Assembly: GCF_040712315.1 (NCBI RefSeq) | Contig: NC_134017.1 | Coordinates: 49,659,636-49,723,635 of the forward strand | Reading direction: 5' to 3' | Origin: Castanea sativa | Taxonomy: Eukaryota; Streptophyta; Magnoliopsida; Fagales; Fagaceae | Length of the DNA stretch: 64,000 nucleotides | Part shown: positions 34,396-44,673 of the stretch, one piece after another | Position numbering within the stretch: position 1 is the first letter of the stretch | Layout of the letters: each line of letters begins with the position of its first letter | Program-made: the position numbers and the translations under genes | The notes under the pieces: model-generated | Told to the model about the DNA's origin: nothing | The model's input: only the letters and a program-made list of their open reading frames with translations | The model's database searches: none

Positions 34396-34785
34396 ATAAG
34401 ATATAACATTAAAAATTAAATTACAACTTTACTTAACTATGCATCGTCATATATAAAAAATAAAGTATCTTTTTAATTATAATATATTTTTATTTCATTT
34501 TATTAAAATTTATGGTTTAACTATGATATTCAATTATCTATATGAAATTAATATTAGTTCAGTTAGTATTATTCATCAAAATATGTATTTAATGTATCAA
34601 ATTAATCTAGATTTAATTAGTATTAAATAATTTTATTTAATTAATATTTGCATTTATAATTTAAAAGATTAATCTCTATTCGATTAATCTCGACTCTCAG
34701 TAATATAAGGAGAATGCTACTTCACTCCAACTATGGTTAATGATAAAATTTAAAAGAAAGAGCAGTGTGATTTTAATTCCAACAT
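33486..34785 (+). pseudogene. Internally deleted second copy of the receptor-kinase gene
   Basis: The left part (about 33486-33620) matches the sequence around exon 2 of the kinase: ACTAGGCCCAATACAAAAGC matches 21280-21310, and CAATTGGGAAAG followed by TTTCAATATGGACCC matches 21515-21560. The right part (34678-34785) matches the last codons and 3' flank: CGATTAATCTCGACTCTC, then GGTTAATGATAAAATTTAAA, as at 31217-31320. The roughly 1 kb between is AT-rich and holds none of the repeat, malectin or kinase exons. This indicates an old tandem duplication followed by loss of the body. Confidence 0.7.
34347..34390. repeat. (CT)n microsatellite
   Basis: About 22 CT units without interruption. A shorter CT run lies at 27985-28006. 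Confidence 0.95.
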
Positions 34786-35128
34786 GTGAAAACTTTGCTT
34801 GGGATTTGGTTAGTAGTGAGATATGGCTATGCCAAGGGTGCACTCAATTGTTTAGAAGCTCATTGTCAACTTGTGGACAAAATTTTGCTCTAAGATGAAG
34901 CTAAAAGATACTTTGCATTAGAAGATATTGTCTACATCTGTTATTGTATAAATAAATAAATAAAAGTCTAGAGCTTCTAAAATTGTTTCATTGATATTTA
35001 TGCCAAAACAAATATACCATTAATTTTCTCAATTAACAAAAAATGCAATTAATTGAGCTACCCTTTGATCTGACCATCCAGAGTCCTAAGAGTGCTTCAA
35101 CCAAGTTTTGAGGGAAGCCGAAGATTTA

Positions 35129-35247
35129 TGGTTTGTTTAGATTGAGAGGGAGTAGAGTTGGTCAAAAATTAGCATATTTTCAGTTAATTTTACTTTATTC
35201 TACTTTACTCACATTTCCTTCCCTCCTCTCTCAATCCAAACAAGCAC
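35129..35247. mobile_element. Tourist-like miniature element, 119 bp
   Basis: The ends TGGTTTGTTTAGATTGAGAG and CTCTCAATCCAAACAAGCAC are inverted repeats. TTA flanks both sides (35126-35128 and 35248-35250). Confidence 0.65.
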
Positions 35248-36085
35248 TTAATGTTAGATATCTCTATTAGGTAATCTTAGATCTTCCCATCAATTGTTTT
35301 ACCCTTTTCAATTATTCAACAAAACTATAATAACGTTAATCTTAGTCCAGCGTCACTGGTCACATCAACCATGCATATATACCTAATCGAAAATAAGATA
35401 GAAAATGAATGGACCTACTCTCTCTTGTGGCCTGCGGACTCAAATAAGCTGTACATTAACCTCAATATCAATGTAGACGACTAAATTTCTTAGTTCGAAA
35501 TAAATCAAACAAGTAAAATAGTTTCACAAATACGAATTTGTATTGATAAATGTGTGGTACAATTCTCTGTAATTACAAAAGAGTGATCCTCTGATTCGAT
35601 CTCCTTGAAAGATTTTTGATTGGAATTGTGGTAATGTGATTTTGATTTGAACATAAGATATTCTTCAATTTGGCTGAGGAATGGATCGAAGATCTTTGAA
35701 ACGGAATTACAATGAATCTCTGGCTATGAGCTTGTTAGAAATTCTTTGTTCTTCGTGTTCTTCGTGTGTTCTTCGTGTTCTTCGTGTTTGAAGGTTTGTG
35801 ATGGAAGTTCTTCGGTGCTTTAGAGGCTTGATTCCGTAGAGCTTCGTTGATTTATGGTTTGTTGAGGTTTCTGGAGGCTTTTGAGCTTGATTCCAGTGAA
35901 CTTTGAGATCTGGACAAGTAGTTTGGATGATTTTGCTTCGAATGTTGTTTGTATTCGAGGTTGAAGTTCTTGAATTTCTTGGAGGCTTTGAGGTTTGATC
36001 CTGGCAGAGCTTCTGGGTTTCTGAACTCAAGATATCTTCTTCCTTCTCTCTGTTCTGTGTCCTCCTAAATGTCTTAGGAAGGCTT

Positions 36086-36095
36086 CTATTTATAG
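36086..36095 (-). promoter_or_regulatory. TATA box of the 3' LTR
   Basis: CTATAAATAG on the minus strand. The same box is in the other LTR at 44471-44480. It separates a U3 of about 360 bp from the transcribed part. Confidence 0.7.
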
Positions 36096-36169
36096 GAGTT
36101 TAGGGGTAGGTGAGTGACACGTGGCGGAGTTTGATTGGTGACACTTGTCACAGCTTGATTGGTCCGCTT

Positions 36170-36288
36170 ATGTCATTGCTTACACGTGCTGAGTGCTTGT
36201 GTCACTGCTTACACGTGCGAGGCTGCCTGTGTCATCGCTTACATGTGCGGAGCTGCTTGTGTCATTGCTTACACCTGCTGATGCAGTT
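36170..36288. repeat. Four 30-bp repeats in U3 with ACGTG cores (3' LTR)
   Basis: Four head-to-tail units of the form GTGTCAYTGCTTACACGTGC. Two contain CACGTG, the G-box core bound by plant bZIP and bHLH factors. The same array is at 44555-44673. Its place upstream of the TATA box suggests an enhancer. Confidence 0.7.
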
Positions 36289-36589
36289 TCATGCCTTTAT
36301 TTCAATGACACTTGGCAAACTTCTATTGGTTTCTGAATAGCGATGGCAAAACCTAGCAGCAGTACGTGGCGCTTTGTAATTGGTTGTATTTTGTGGACTT
36401 TGGTAGTATGATGTGTCAGCTTGTGATAGGTCGGGAATTTTCCCTCTCTACAAATGCCCCCTCGAGACTCGTTCATGCACACAGTTTTTTTTTTTTTAGA
36501 GTGTGGTGAATGAATGAGTCTTGAAAGAAAGTGGATTCCTTTTTATACTTGACTCTTCTAGTGAAATAGCTGAAGGTGGTGGAGCTTTT

Positions 36590-37385
36590 AGCAGGATGAA
36601 GTAATTGCAGAAGAGTAGTCCCACCCATATGAAAGGTTTTGATGAGACTGAGAAGGGGTCTGCCCGTATTTGAATATACTCGTGTGACCGAGCTTTTTGA
36701 GCAAAGGTTAAGTCAAAGTAATTTCAGAAGAGTATTCAATGATACTTGGAGTGGGTTGGTGGGGCTGAAAGTTATTTGCAAGAAGTTGGATGTACTTGCA
36801 AGATTGAAACATTTCGGTAGATGTTAAGCTGAGGTAATTTCGGAAGAGTATTTTGGATGGTTGGTGGCGATCACAGGGTGTTGAAGATGGAGAAGAGGTG
36901 AGAATGTTGGCATACAGCATGCAGAGCTCTTGGAGCTAGCCTCTTATTTTTAAGGACTTCTGGTGAAGTTATAGCTGAAGGGTATACTTCGGATCACAGA
37001 GAGAACATGTGGGAGTGTGGTTGAATGCGCATGTGTTATTGCATCACTCAGGTTAAGTTGAGGTAATTTCAGAAGAGTATTTTGGGATTGTTGTTGTTGA
37101 TGGTGAAAAAGATGGTGATGAAGCCAAGTGGATGGGTGGGATATATGACATCATGGCTCTGACCCTACATGTTAGGGACTCTCTGGCGTAGATGCCTCTG
37201 GGAAGTACACCTTCGGATGTGGGACTGGCTGCATGCTGAATGAGGTCCGTCAGCAAGTCGTTGAATGTGCCTGTGTAACTGGACCATACTGACGGACATT
37301 AAGTTGAAGTAATTTCAGAAGTATATTTTCTGAAATTCTTCAAGCTGATCTTAAGTTGGAGTAATTCCAAAAAGTGTGTTTTGTG
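36590..37385. repeat. Degenerate array with a GTAATTTCAGAAGAGTA motif
   Basis: The motif (with 1-4 changes) occurs near 36600, 36718, 36830, 37058, 37305 and 37357. Spacings are close to 113 bp or its double, except the last. Text just upstream of each motif (…TTAAGTTGAG) is also shared. This looks like an old tandem array inside the element. Confidence 0.6.
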
Positions 37386-38362
37386 GTACCAGCAATGATG
37401 ACCTTTGGACCCCATGCTGGTGGAAACATGGAATGAGGCTTTGGGGACCCTTCACCGACACCAAAGGCTAATTTCTGATGAGCTGGTACCTTGGAGGTCA
37501 TCACAAGTGTTGGATGGGAGACAATTTGTAGGATACCCCAACACTTCTTACCATCTTCACTTGATGCAACTTTATTGGGAAAGCATAACAAATGAAAGAT
37601 GGAGCTAACTTGTGATCCTGGTTTTAGAAACCAGCCAAGTTGCTGTTTGTTCCGAACCACCGCTTCTATTGGGAGACCAAACAGTTGAAGAGAGACTATG
37701 GAAGCTCTGGTCTCAAGAACGGGTGTCTCTGCTGGACTTGGATTTCCTGGTGAACCAAATCCAAGAAAGCATGGAACAACGATGCCGACCTTGTTATGAA
37801 TAACTCTATGAACAAACGTGGTCATTATGTGAGGAAACACAATTTGTTTGAATCCTAAAACAGTGATGATGTTGTGAGAAGGGTTGCTACTGAACCATGA
37901 AGGGGTTGATTTCAAACTGATCATGAAGTGATCTTGGTTGCTCGGTATTGAGAATGACGAGACCATAGTGAGAACTGGCTGTGAGAAGGAGGATTTGAAG
38001 ATTTGAAAGAAGCAAATCTTCATTTCATGACTCGGTGTATGTGTTTTTTTTTTTTTCTTGATGGATTTAACAGATCCGGCCCTCCTATTTATAGTGAAGA
38101 GATGAAGAATGGTAGCTGGGTGGTTTAAGAATGGCGGATGAGACTTCTCGGTGGAAATGGTGGACGAGAATGGTAGGCGCCGAATGGGAACGGTGGATGA
38201 GAATGGTAGGCACCGACGGAAATAATTGGCTGAAGTAGTGACCCAATGTAATTTCAATTTTGAGACATACTTGTGAGAGTTCGTCTGTTTTTTGAAAGGG
38301 GAGCCTTGATCAAGTCTGGGGGATAATTTTGAGGGAATCCAGACCAAATGGATGGATCTCAA
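37340..38362 (-). CDS. Unrecognised open frame of 340 codons inside the gag-only element
   Basis: I do not recognise the product. The frame opens at a TTG, with an internal ATG near 38023 (MKICFFQIFKSS). A TATA-like CTATAAATAG lies at 38085-38094 on the same strand, about 60 bp upstream of that ATG. The predicted 228-residue chain from this ATG has a hydrophobic start and no known motif. The opposite strand is also open over 37405-37803, which weakens the coding case. It may be chance, a captured host sequence or a remnant of another element's LTR. Confidence 0.25.
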   Translation of the reverse strand: MRSIHLVWIPSKLSPRLDQGSPFKKQTNSHKYVSKLKLHWVTTSANYFRRCLPFSSTVPIRRLPFSSTISTEKSHPPFLNHPATILHLFTINRRAGSVKSIKKKKKTHTPSHEMKICFFQIFKSSFSQPVLTMVSSFSIPSNQDHFMISLKSTPSWFSSNPSHNIITVLGFKQIVFPHIMTTFVHRVIHNKVGIVVPCFLGFGSPGNPSPAETPVLETRASIVSLQLFGLPIEAVVRNKQQLGWFLKPGSQVSSIFHLLCFPNKVASSEDGKKCWGILQIVSHPTLVMTSKVPAHQKLAFGVGEGSPKPHSMFPPAWGPKVIIAGTTKHTFWNYSNLRSA

Positions 38363-38429
38363 ATTTTGATCTTGAGAGCTTAAATTTTGGACACCGCTAG
38401 TACTTTGGAGAAGCGGGTGTAGTTTTTAA

Positions 38430-38830
38430 GTCCAAAACAAATACCTGGATTTCAAAATCAAAATCTTTGCGAAAACCTGATAGGACAAGTTTTGCTTGAA
38501 TATCTTGATCTTCGGTCAAAGTTTACACCAAAGCCAATAGTTGTAGACTCACACTATTTTGAGCAATTTTGGATTCTAAAATGAATAAATAGACCCCAAA
38601 ATTGGAAAGTACGCGAAAAATTGAGCAAGACAGGTCAATCTTAAAAATTTTGACTTTTGGTCAAAATTTGTGCAAAAGTCAATTTTTTTAGAAATTGGAC
38701 TGTTGTGCAATTTTCGAGCCTCGATTTAAGAAACAGACCCCAAAATTGGAAAGTACGCGAAAAATTGAGTGGGACAGGTCCGTTTTGAAAATTTTGACTT
38801 TTTGGTCAAAGTCAAAGTCTTAATTTGTCA
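38430..38830. repeat. Three tandem copies of a ~147-bp unit
   Basis: The second and third copies share CCCCAAAATTGGAAAGTACG and CGAAAAATTGAG at 147-bp offset. A more diverged first copy starts near 38430 (…CGAAAACCTGATAGGACA). Each copy ends in TTTTGACTTTTGGTCAAA-type sequence. Confidence 0.7.
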
Positions 38831-38859
38831 AAGTTTTTTTTTTTTTTTTTTTTTTTTTC

Positions 38860-39330
38860 GCCGGGTCCTGGCCCGTCCGGGTCGGGTTTTCGTTGGGTTG
38901 AACCGGGTCGGGTATGATGACGCTGCAACCCGGGCGCGTGTCACGCGTGGCGCGTGGGAGCGCGTGTGATCATCTAGCGGCGCGTGGGAGCGCGTGCAAC
39001 TGACGCTGAGCTTGCTGGACCTTCTGGCGGCGCGTGGATCATCGTTTGGGCTTGAAATTTTCACATATTGCAGTTATAAGGCCGTAGAAGACTGCTATAT
39101 GGTCGGTTTTGTGAAATTGTGCATAGATTTGCACAGTTTTGAATGAGAAACCCGCGGTCACCGAGAACTCAGGGCGGCGCGTGGTGGCGCGTGGTCGGTA
39201 TCCGGGCCGCAACCTTCGGTGTTTGCCGAATCGAAGGCCGTAGAAGACTTCGTGGTGTCGCATTTGTGAAATAAGGTCCGGATTTTCACAAACTTGGACG
39301 AGAAAGTCGCGGTCTTGTTGGACTTATGGC
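38860..39330. repeat. GC-rich block with GGCGCGTGG motifs and a 156-bp duplication
   Basis: GGCGCGTGG occurs five times between 38940 and 39200. AAGGCCGTAGAAGACT near 39077 and again near 39233, with the following TTGTGAAAT and CGCGGTC blocks, marks a direct duplication. The order of landmarks resembles the copia leader at 16.2-16.8 kb. Confidence 0.55.
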
Positions 39331-40029
39331 TTTCTTTTTTTCTCCGGTCTAATTTTGTGGTGCCCCCGACAGATGCAAATTTCGTGGCGGCCCACGATGT
39401 GATGAAGACATTATGGTGGCCGCTGAATGTTGATTCTTTGGGTCATCTTTGTCAGAGAACTTTGAAAATTTGGAAGAGAAGCAACATTGTTGGACTCCTC
39501 CTCTTTTTTTTGTCTGTTTATCCCAGAAATTTTTCTATATAAAGCCATACGGGCATACATACATTTATTCAAAGTGTAATCTTCTGAATAAAAGTGTAGA
39601 GATCCTTCTTTTTTTTTTTTTTTTTTTTTTTTTTTTGGGAATGATGTTGGTTTTTTTAAAGGATTGGTAGATTGGGCAAGAACTACCTTCATTTTCTTCT
39701 CCAAATTTTTAAGATTTTTTTTTTTTTTTTATCCTTTGTTTAGCCGTGCAATGAGATTTTCTTCTGACTTTGCTTTTTTGTTGTTGCTTGTTTTTGTTTT
39801 GCAGGTCAGTTTCCTTGATCTTTGGGTTTTGATATCAAACTTCACGCTGACGTTCTCATAGAAGTGTTTGCCTTCATTTGGTGACTTTGTATTTCATTGA
39901 TAGCAACGTTGCAAGAGCGTATGCCTTCATGTTGTTACATTCTTTTCTTGCATCAACAATCTTTTAGTGATATTCGCCTTTGCAACGACGTTTCCATGAG
40001 GATATTCAGCTAGACAATAATGCTATCGC
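39331..40029. other. Interior of the gag-only element without gene
   Basis: I see no gene. A plus-strand TCTATATAAAGCC at about 39534-39546 resembles a TATA box. Long T runs follow (39607-39636, 39718-39730). Confidence 0.4.
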
Positions 40030-40735
40030 CCATAAAGCTACGTCAACACTTCATTTGCACAGAAGCCACGCCAACATTCATCTTTGCCATGAAGCTACGT
40101 CAACACTTCATTTGCATCGAAGCTGGGCCAATAGTTCATCTATATTGAAGTCGTGCCGACATCCATTTTTGTCATGCAGTCGTGTCAACACTCCATTTGC
40201 ACAGAAGCCATATCAACATTCATTTTTGCCATGAAACTACGTCAACACTTCATTTGCACAGAAGCTATGCCAACATTCATTTTTGCCATGAAGCTACGTC
40301 AACACTTCATTTGCACAGAAGCTATGCCAACATTCATTTTTGCCATGAAGCTACGTCAACACTTCATTTGCACAGAAGCTATGCCAACATTCATCTTTGC
40401 CATGAAGCTACGTCAACACTTCATTTTGCACATAAGCTATGTCAACGTTCATTTTTGCCATAAAGCTACGTTAATATTTCATTCAAAGAAGCTATGCCAA
40501 CATTCATTTTTGCCATGAAGCTACGTCAACACTTCATTTGCACAGAAGCTATGCCAACATTCATCTTTGCCATGAAGCTACGTCAACACTTCATTTGCAC
40601 AGAAGCTATGCCAACATTCATCTTTGCCATGAAGCCACGTCAACAGTTCATCTGCACCGAAGCCGTGCCGACATCCATTTTTGCCATGAAGCTATGTCAA
40701 CACTTCATTCGCATCGAAGTTGCACTAATATTGGC
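40030..40735. repeat. 57-bp minisatellite made of two ~28-bp half units
   Basis: About 12 copies. One half reads GAAGCTACGTCAACACTTCA, the other GAAGCTATGCCAACATTCAT, each followed by a T-rich or TTTGCAC end. The two halves are clearly related, so the 57-bp unit is a duplicated shorter unit. Because 57 is a multiple of 3, all frames stay open as 19-residue repeats. These open frames are probably not genes. Confidence 0.9.
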
Positions 40736-41466
40736 TTTTGTAACGAAGCTTGAAGTTTCAAGAAGCTCCCATCAAGACTTTGAGGATGCAAAGAGATGCC
40801 AATAAAACCTTGAAGATGTGAGAAGAATGCCGCCATGATTTTGACATTGCACGAACATGCCCTTAGAGGAGAGATGATGCAACATCAACTTCAGATGTTG
40901 GAGGAATGTGACATTGTCCATATTTTAGAGACTTGATGTGAAACAACACCACCCAGAAGGGAGACGATGTGGTTCAAATTTCAGAGTTGTGAAGTGGCAC
41001 AACCTAGAAGAGAGATGATGTAGCTTAGACTTGCAAGGTACAAGAAAGATGCCCCTGTGGAGATAAGTGATGCAAAGCATACTTCAAAGATATGGGAATA
41101 TGTCCACAAAAGATGAGCAATGTCATGCGTACCCATTCCTTGCAACAGAGGTTGAAGATTTTATTTTACTCCACAACCGAGAATCAAGTTATCATTATTT
41201 CAAGGAAAGCTACGTAACACCAATTCTTTGCAGCTATCAATTTCTACCACAATGATCTTTGAACATCATATAGTGAGCAATTGATTGATCTTAAGCGACG
41301 CCTTGCCAATCAAAGGGTTCTTGAAAGCATGTTGACGACCTTTGGACAAACTCTTCAAGCTAGACTGACAATCCTTCTTCTTTTTATGTGACTGAACTTA
41401 GTGAAAAGTACTAAGCTGCCTACGTACCCTGGAGAGGGATCAAGTCATTTACGTAGTTCAACCAAA
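40736..41466. other. Interior of the gag-only element after the minisatellite
   Basis: There is no convincing gene. A loose motif, GAGAGATGATG or close variants, recurs about every 70-80 bp between 40870 and 41110. Confidence 0.4.
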
Positions 41467-41822
41467 TTTTTTTTTTTAATTTTTTTTTTAATTTTTCTTT
41501 TGCTTTGTTTTTGATGATTTTTTTTTCTTTTGTTTTGTTTTTTTTCTTTTGCTTTGTTTTTTTTTCTTTTGTTTTTTTTTTGTTTTTTTTTTTTTTTTTG
41601 TTTTTTTTTTTTTTGTTTTTTTTTTTTGTTTCTTTTTTTTTTGTTTCTTTTTTTTTTTACAAAAAGGGAAGGCTCACGTGTGTAATCCTTGCCCTACACC
41701 CCACGGCATTTCATGGGTACCAATTGTGCAATAGTGGGTATCATCTCTAATCGAACCCGAGACCTTGGCCTCAAGGGTGACATGGACATCCAACCACTAC
41801 GCCACACTCACAAGTGGTGACA
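41467..41822 (-). mobile_element. tRNA-derived SINE with long A/T tail, minus strand
   Basis: On the minus strand box A is TGGCGTAGTGG (plus 41794-41804) and box B GGTTCGATTAG (plus 41747-41757), with tRNA-like spacing. The 3' end is a long A-rich tail, seen as T runs broken by single G or C from 41467 to 41659. No target duplication was identified. Confidence 0.7.
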
Positions 41823-41941
41823 TAGAGTGGGATTAATTTCTCCTTATTTGTGCACTTTCAAAGGTAATGGGAAAACATCATGTACCCTTGTAGTGCTGCA
41901 GTGGGTAGTTTAAACTCTTACCGAGGAGCAATTCTCGATTT

Positions 41942-43461
41942 TCAAGCAGAGAAGTGTTTGAGGAACTTCCCATTGATGGGGCCGATCCTTACGCCATCAT
42001 TGTCAATCAATTTGTAAGCCTTATTGGTGTTTGCCCCCTGCTTGAGAGTTGGCGGTACATCACAAGCAACGGTCACATAGTTTGACCCAACAACTTCATC
42101 AAGGTCTAGATCAATTTTGTTTTCTTTGGCTAGCTTCATGATTTGTTCTTTGAAGACGAAGCATTTTTGAATTGGATGGCCAATGATGCGATGATATTTG
42201 CAGTAGTTAGGGTCATCAACTTTCCCTATGTCTTCTGGTCGCTTGCATTCTGGCAATTCAACCAGCTCCAATTGCAATAGTTGTTCTAAGATGTTTGGCA
42301 CATCTTCATCGGGGAACGGATATGCTTTTTGCTCACGTTCTTTAAAGGTCAGACGACGCACTTCGTTCTTTTGCCATCCTTCAAGTTGTTTTTCATTTGC
42401 CTTTGCTTCTCTCCTTGAAGCCTTAATTATGGCAGTGTTACCGCTTTATCGGGTCTTTGAGATTGCCTTTTGCATTCCCGTCATTCATCTTTACTTCCTT
42501 TCTCGCTTTCCTCGTGCATGGGAGGTTTCATATTTTCATGGCAAGAAATACTCAATTCCATGTCGTGCGCACGAGTTGCCAATTCTTCTCGAATGTTCGG
42601 GGTTTTACCCTCGTAGGATGTACAGAAGTCCCCAATGCATGCCTTGGATGCACATTTCTACAAGCATATATTTCGTATAGTCTATCCTTACAATCTAAAC
42701 TCAAAGAACGCCACCGATCGATGTAGTCAACAACGGGTTCATCTTTCCATCGTTTAGTATTGGTAAGCTCCATCATGCTTACCGTGCGTGCGCGTGCCGT
42801 AAAACCGTTAAGGAACTCTCTTTCCAACTGATCCCAACTATCAATCGACTCAGTTCCAAGTCCGTATACCAATCAAAGGCGTTTCCTTTCAAATAACGAA
42901 CAACCGCTTTACAAAGAGGCCTCTCCTTGAGTCCCCTCGCGTTCTCGGTGTTTCTACAAAGTGAGCAATGTGTTGCTTAGTGGTTTCCCTTGCCATCGAA
43001 TTGCAAGAACTTGGGGGGGTTGATACCCATTTGGCATTCTCATATTGTCAATGCGTTCGTATAAGGTTTTGAATACATGAGAGAATGTGTGGAAGAACCT
43101 CCATATTGTGCTCGTATGGTGTTCGTTATCATGTCCCGCGCTTGTTGGACGATATCGAGGCCATCGAGGTGGATTTTTCTTGTCGGGAGTGTTTTCAATT
43201 TCTTTCCCTTCATCATCCTTTGCATGCGAATTTATGACCATGGCTTGATTCACCAAGATCTTGTACTTCGAGTTTGTTCATTAAAGTTGCAATTTGGAGG
43301 TCCTTATCTTCAAGTGCTTTTGTGAGAAGGACAACCCTTTGTTCCATTTCAGCCATCTTTTCTTCCATGGTAGAGGTGTTAGTCATCATGCGGATCGACA
43401 CAACTTCCACAAACGTATGATGGAGAAGGAAGTGAATTGAAGTGAGCACGTGAAATCTCAT
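41942..43461 (-). pseudogene. Gag of the gag-only gypsy-type element
   Basis: Blocks at 43213-43461 (coiled-coil-like N-terminus, MEEKMAEMEQRVVLLTKALE), 42954-43256, 42552-42872 (capsid core, WDQLEREFLNGFTAR, YIDRWRSLSLDC) and 41942-42361 make up the gag. The last has a knuckle-like CKYHRIIGHPIQKC, spaced CX2HX4HX4C, so His stands where the second Cys of a usual knuckle would be. Blocks are in different frames, with shifts near 43230 and between 42361 and 42552. Gag would bind and package element RNA. Confidence 0.75.
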
Positions 43462-44470
43462 CTTTTGGGTTCCCTTGATGAGAGAGAAATCGTGCGACCA
43501 CTTCTTGTGGAGGAAGAAGGGGATTTGCCCCCATACTTAAGGTGTTCCAAGATGGAGATGTCCTTGCTGATGACCTTGTTTCTTTTAAGAGGGTCTAAGG
43601 AGATGATTGTCCTGACCTTGGCTTCCTTGGTTGATTGAGATTGAAGCTTATTGTGAGCTTTAGGTTGGCTACAATTGATTGCTCCAATGCAACCGTTGGT
43701 GGTAGCCGTACCAAGTTTAATTGAAGTAGCTATTGTTGAAGCTTGAATGTTCTTGCTGTGAGGCCATCAAGTTGGTAGCGAGATGATGAAGATTTTTTTT
43801 CTTTGAAGGCGAATGAGACGAGAGGCAGAGAGGTCCCACGGGCGTGCGCGAATTTGTAGACGACTAAATTTCTTAGTTCGAAATAAATCAAACAAGTAAA
43901 ATAGTTTCACAAATACGAATTTGTATTGATAAATGTGTGGTACAATTCTCTCGTAATTACAAAAGAGTGATCCTCTCGATTCGATCTCCTTGAAAGATTT
44001 TTGATTGGAATCGTGGTAATGTGATTTTGATTTGAACATAAGATATTCTTCAATTTGGTCGAGGAATGGATCGAAGATCTTTTTGAAACGGAATTACAAT
44101 GAATCTCTCGGCTAGCGAGCTTGTTAGAAATTCTTTGTTCTTCGTGTTCTTCGTGTGTTCTTCGTGTTCTTCGTGTTTGGTTATTTGTGATGGAAGTTCT
44201 TCTGCTTTAGAGGCTTGATTCCGTAGAGCTTCGTTGATTTATGGTTTGTTGAGGTTTCTGGAGGCTTTTGAGCTTGATTCCAGTGAACTTTGAGATCTGG
44301 ACAAGTAGTTTGGATGATTTTGCTTCGAATGTTGTTTGTATTCGAGGTTGAAGTTCTTGAATTTCTTGGAGGCTTTGAGGTTTGATCCCGCAGCTTCCGG
44401 GTTTCGAACTCAAGATATCTTCTTCCTTCTGTCTCCGTCCTGTGTCCTCCTAAATGTCTTAGGAAGGCTT

Positions 44471-44480
44471 CTATTTATAG
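44471..44480 (-). promoter_or_regulatory. TATA box of the 5' LTR
   Basis: CTATAAATAG on the minus strand. It is the likely start signal for the element RNA that contains gag. Confidence 0.7.
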
Positions 44481-44554
44481 GAGTTTAGGGGTAGGTGAGT
44501 GACACGTGGCGGAGTTTGATTGGTGACACTTGTCACAGCTTGATTGGTCCGCTT

Positions 44555-44673
44555 ATGTCATTGCTTACACGTGCTGAGTGCTTGTGTCACTGCTTACACG
44601 TGCGAGGCTGCCTGTGTCATCGCTTACATGTGCGGAGCTGCTTGTGTCATTGCTTACACCTGCTGATGCAGTT
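44555..44673. repeat. Four 30-bp repeats in U3 with ACGTG cores (5' LTR)
   Basis: Identical to the array in the partner LTR. This copy is the one placed to drive the gag transcript. Confidence 0.7.

Larger units (their letters stand above)
35472..36452 (-). repeat. 3' LTR of the gag-only gypsy-type element
   Basis: It is 981 bp. The right 400 bp (36052-36452), including the TATA box and U3 repeats, look identical to the partner LTR. The left 560 bp carry about a dozen small differences, several at CG dinucleotides. Confidence 0.92.

Noticed and set aside
33700..34670. Possible second kinase body between the duplicated ends
   Set aside because: No leucine-rich repeat, malectin or kinase motif can be read there in any frame.
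36110..36340. 76-codon frame, identical at 44495-44725
   Set aside because: It lies in the U3 part of both LTRs, crossing the 30-bp repeats. Identity reflects the LTR pair, not a gene.
40030..40735. Regular repeats that could suggest a CRISPR array
   Set aside because: Units are directly adjacent with no unique spacers, and the DNA is a plant nuclear transposon.
40153..40805. Overlapping open frames of 71-121 codons with His/Ser/Thr-rich repeats
   Set aside because: They follow from a 57-bp (19-codon) minisatellite. All forward frames stay open, so there is no sign of a real protein.
41505..41750. Open frames of up to 81 codons, mostly Phe
   Set aside because: They are translations of the T-rich SINE tail. 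Low complexity explains them.
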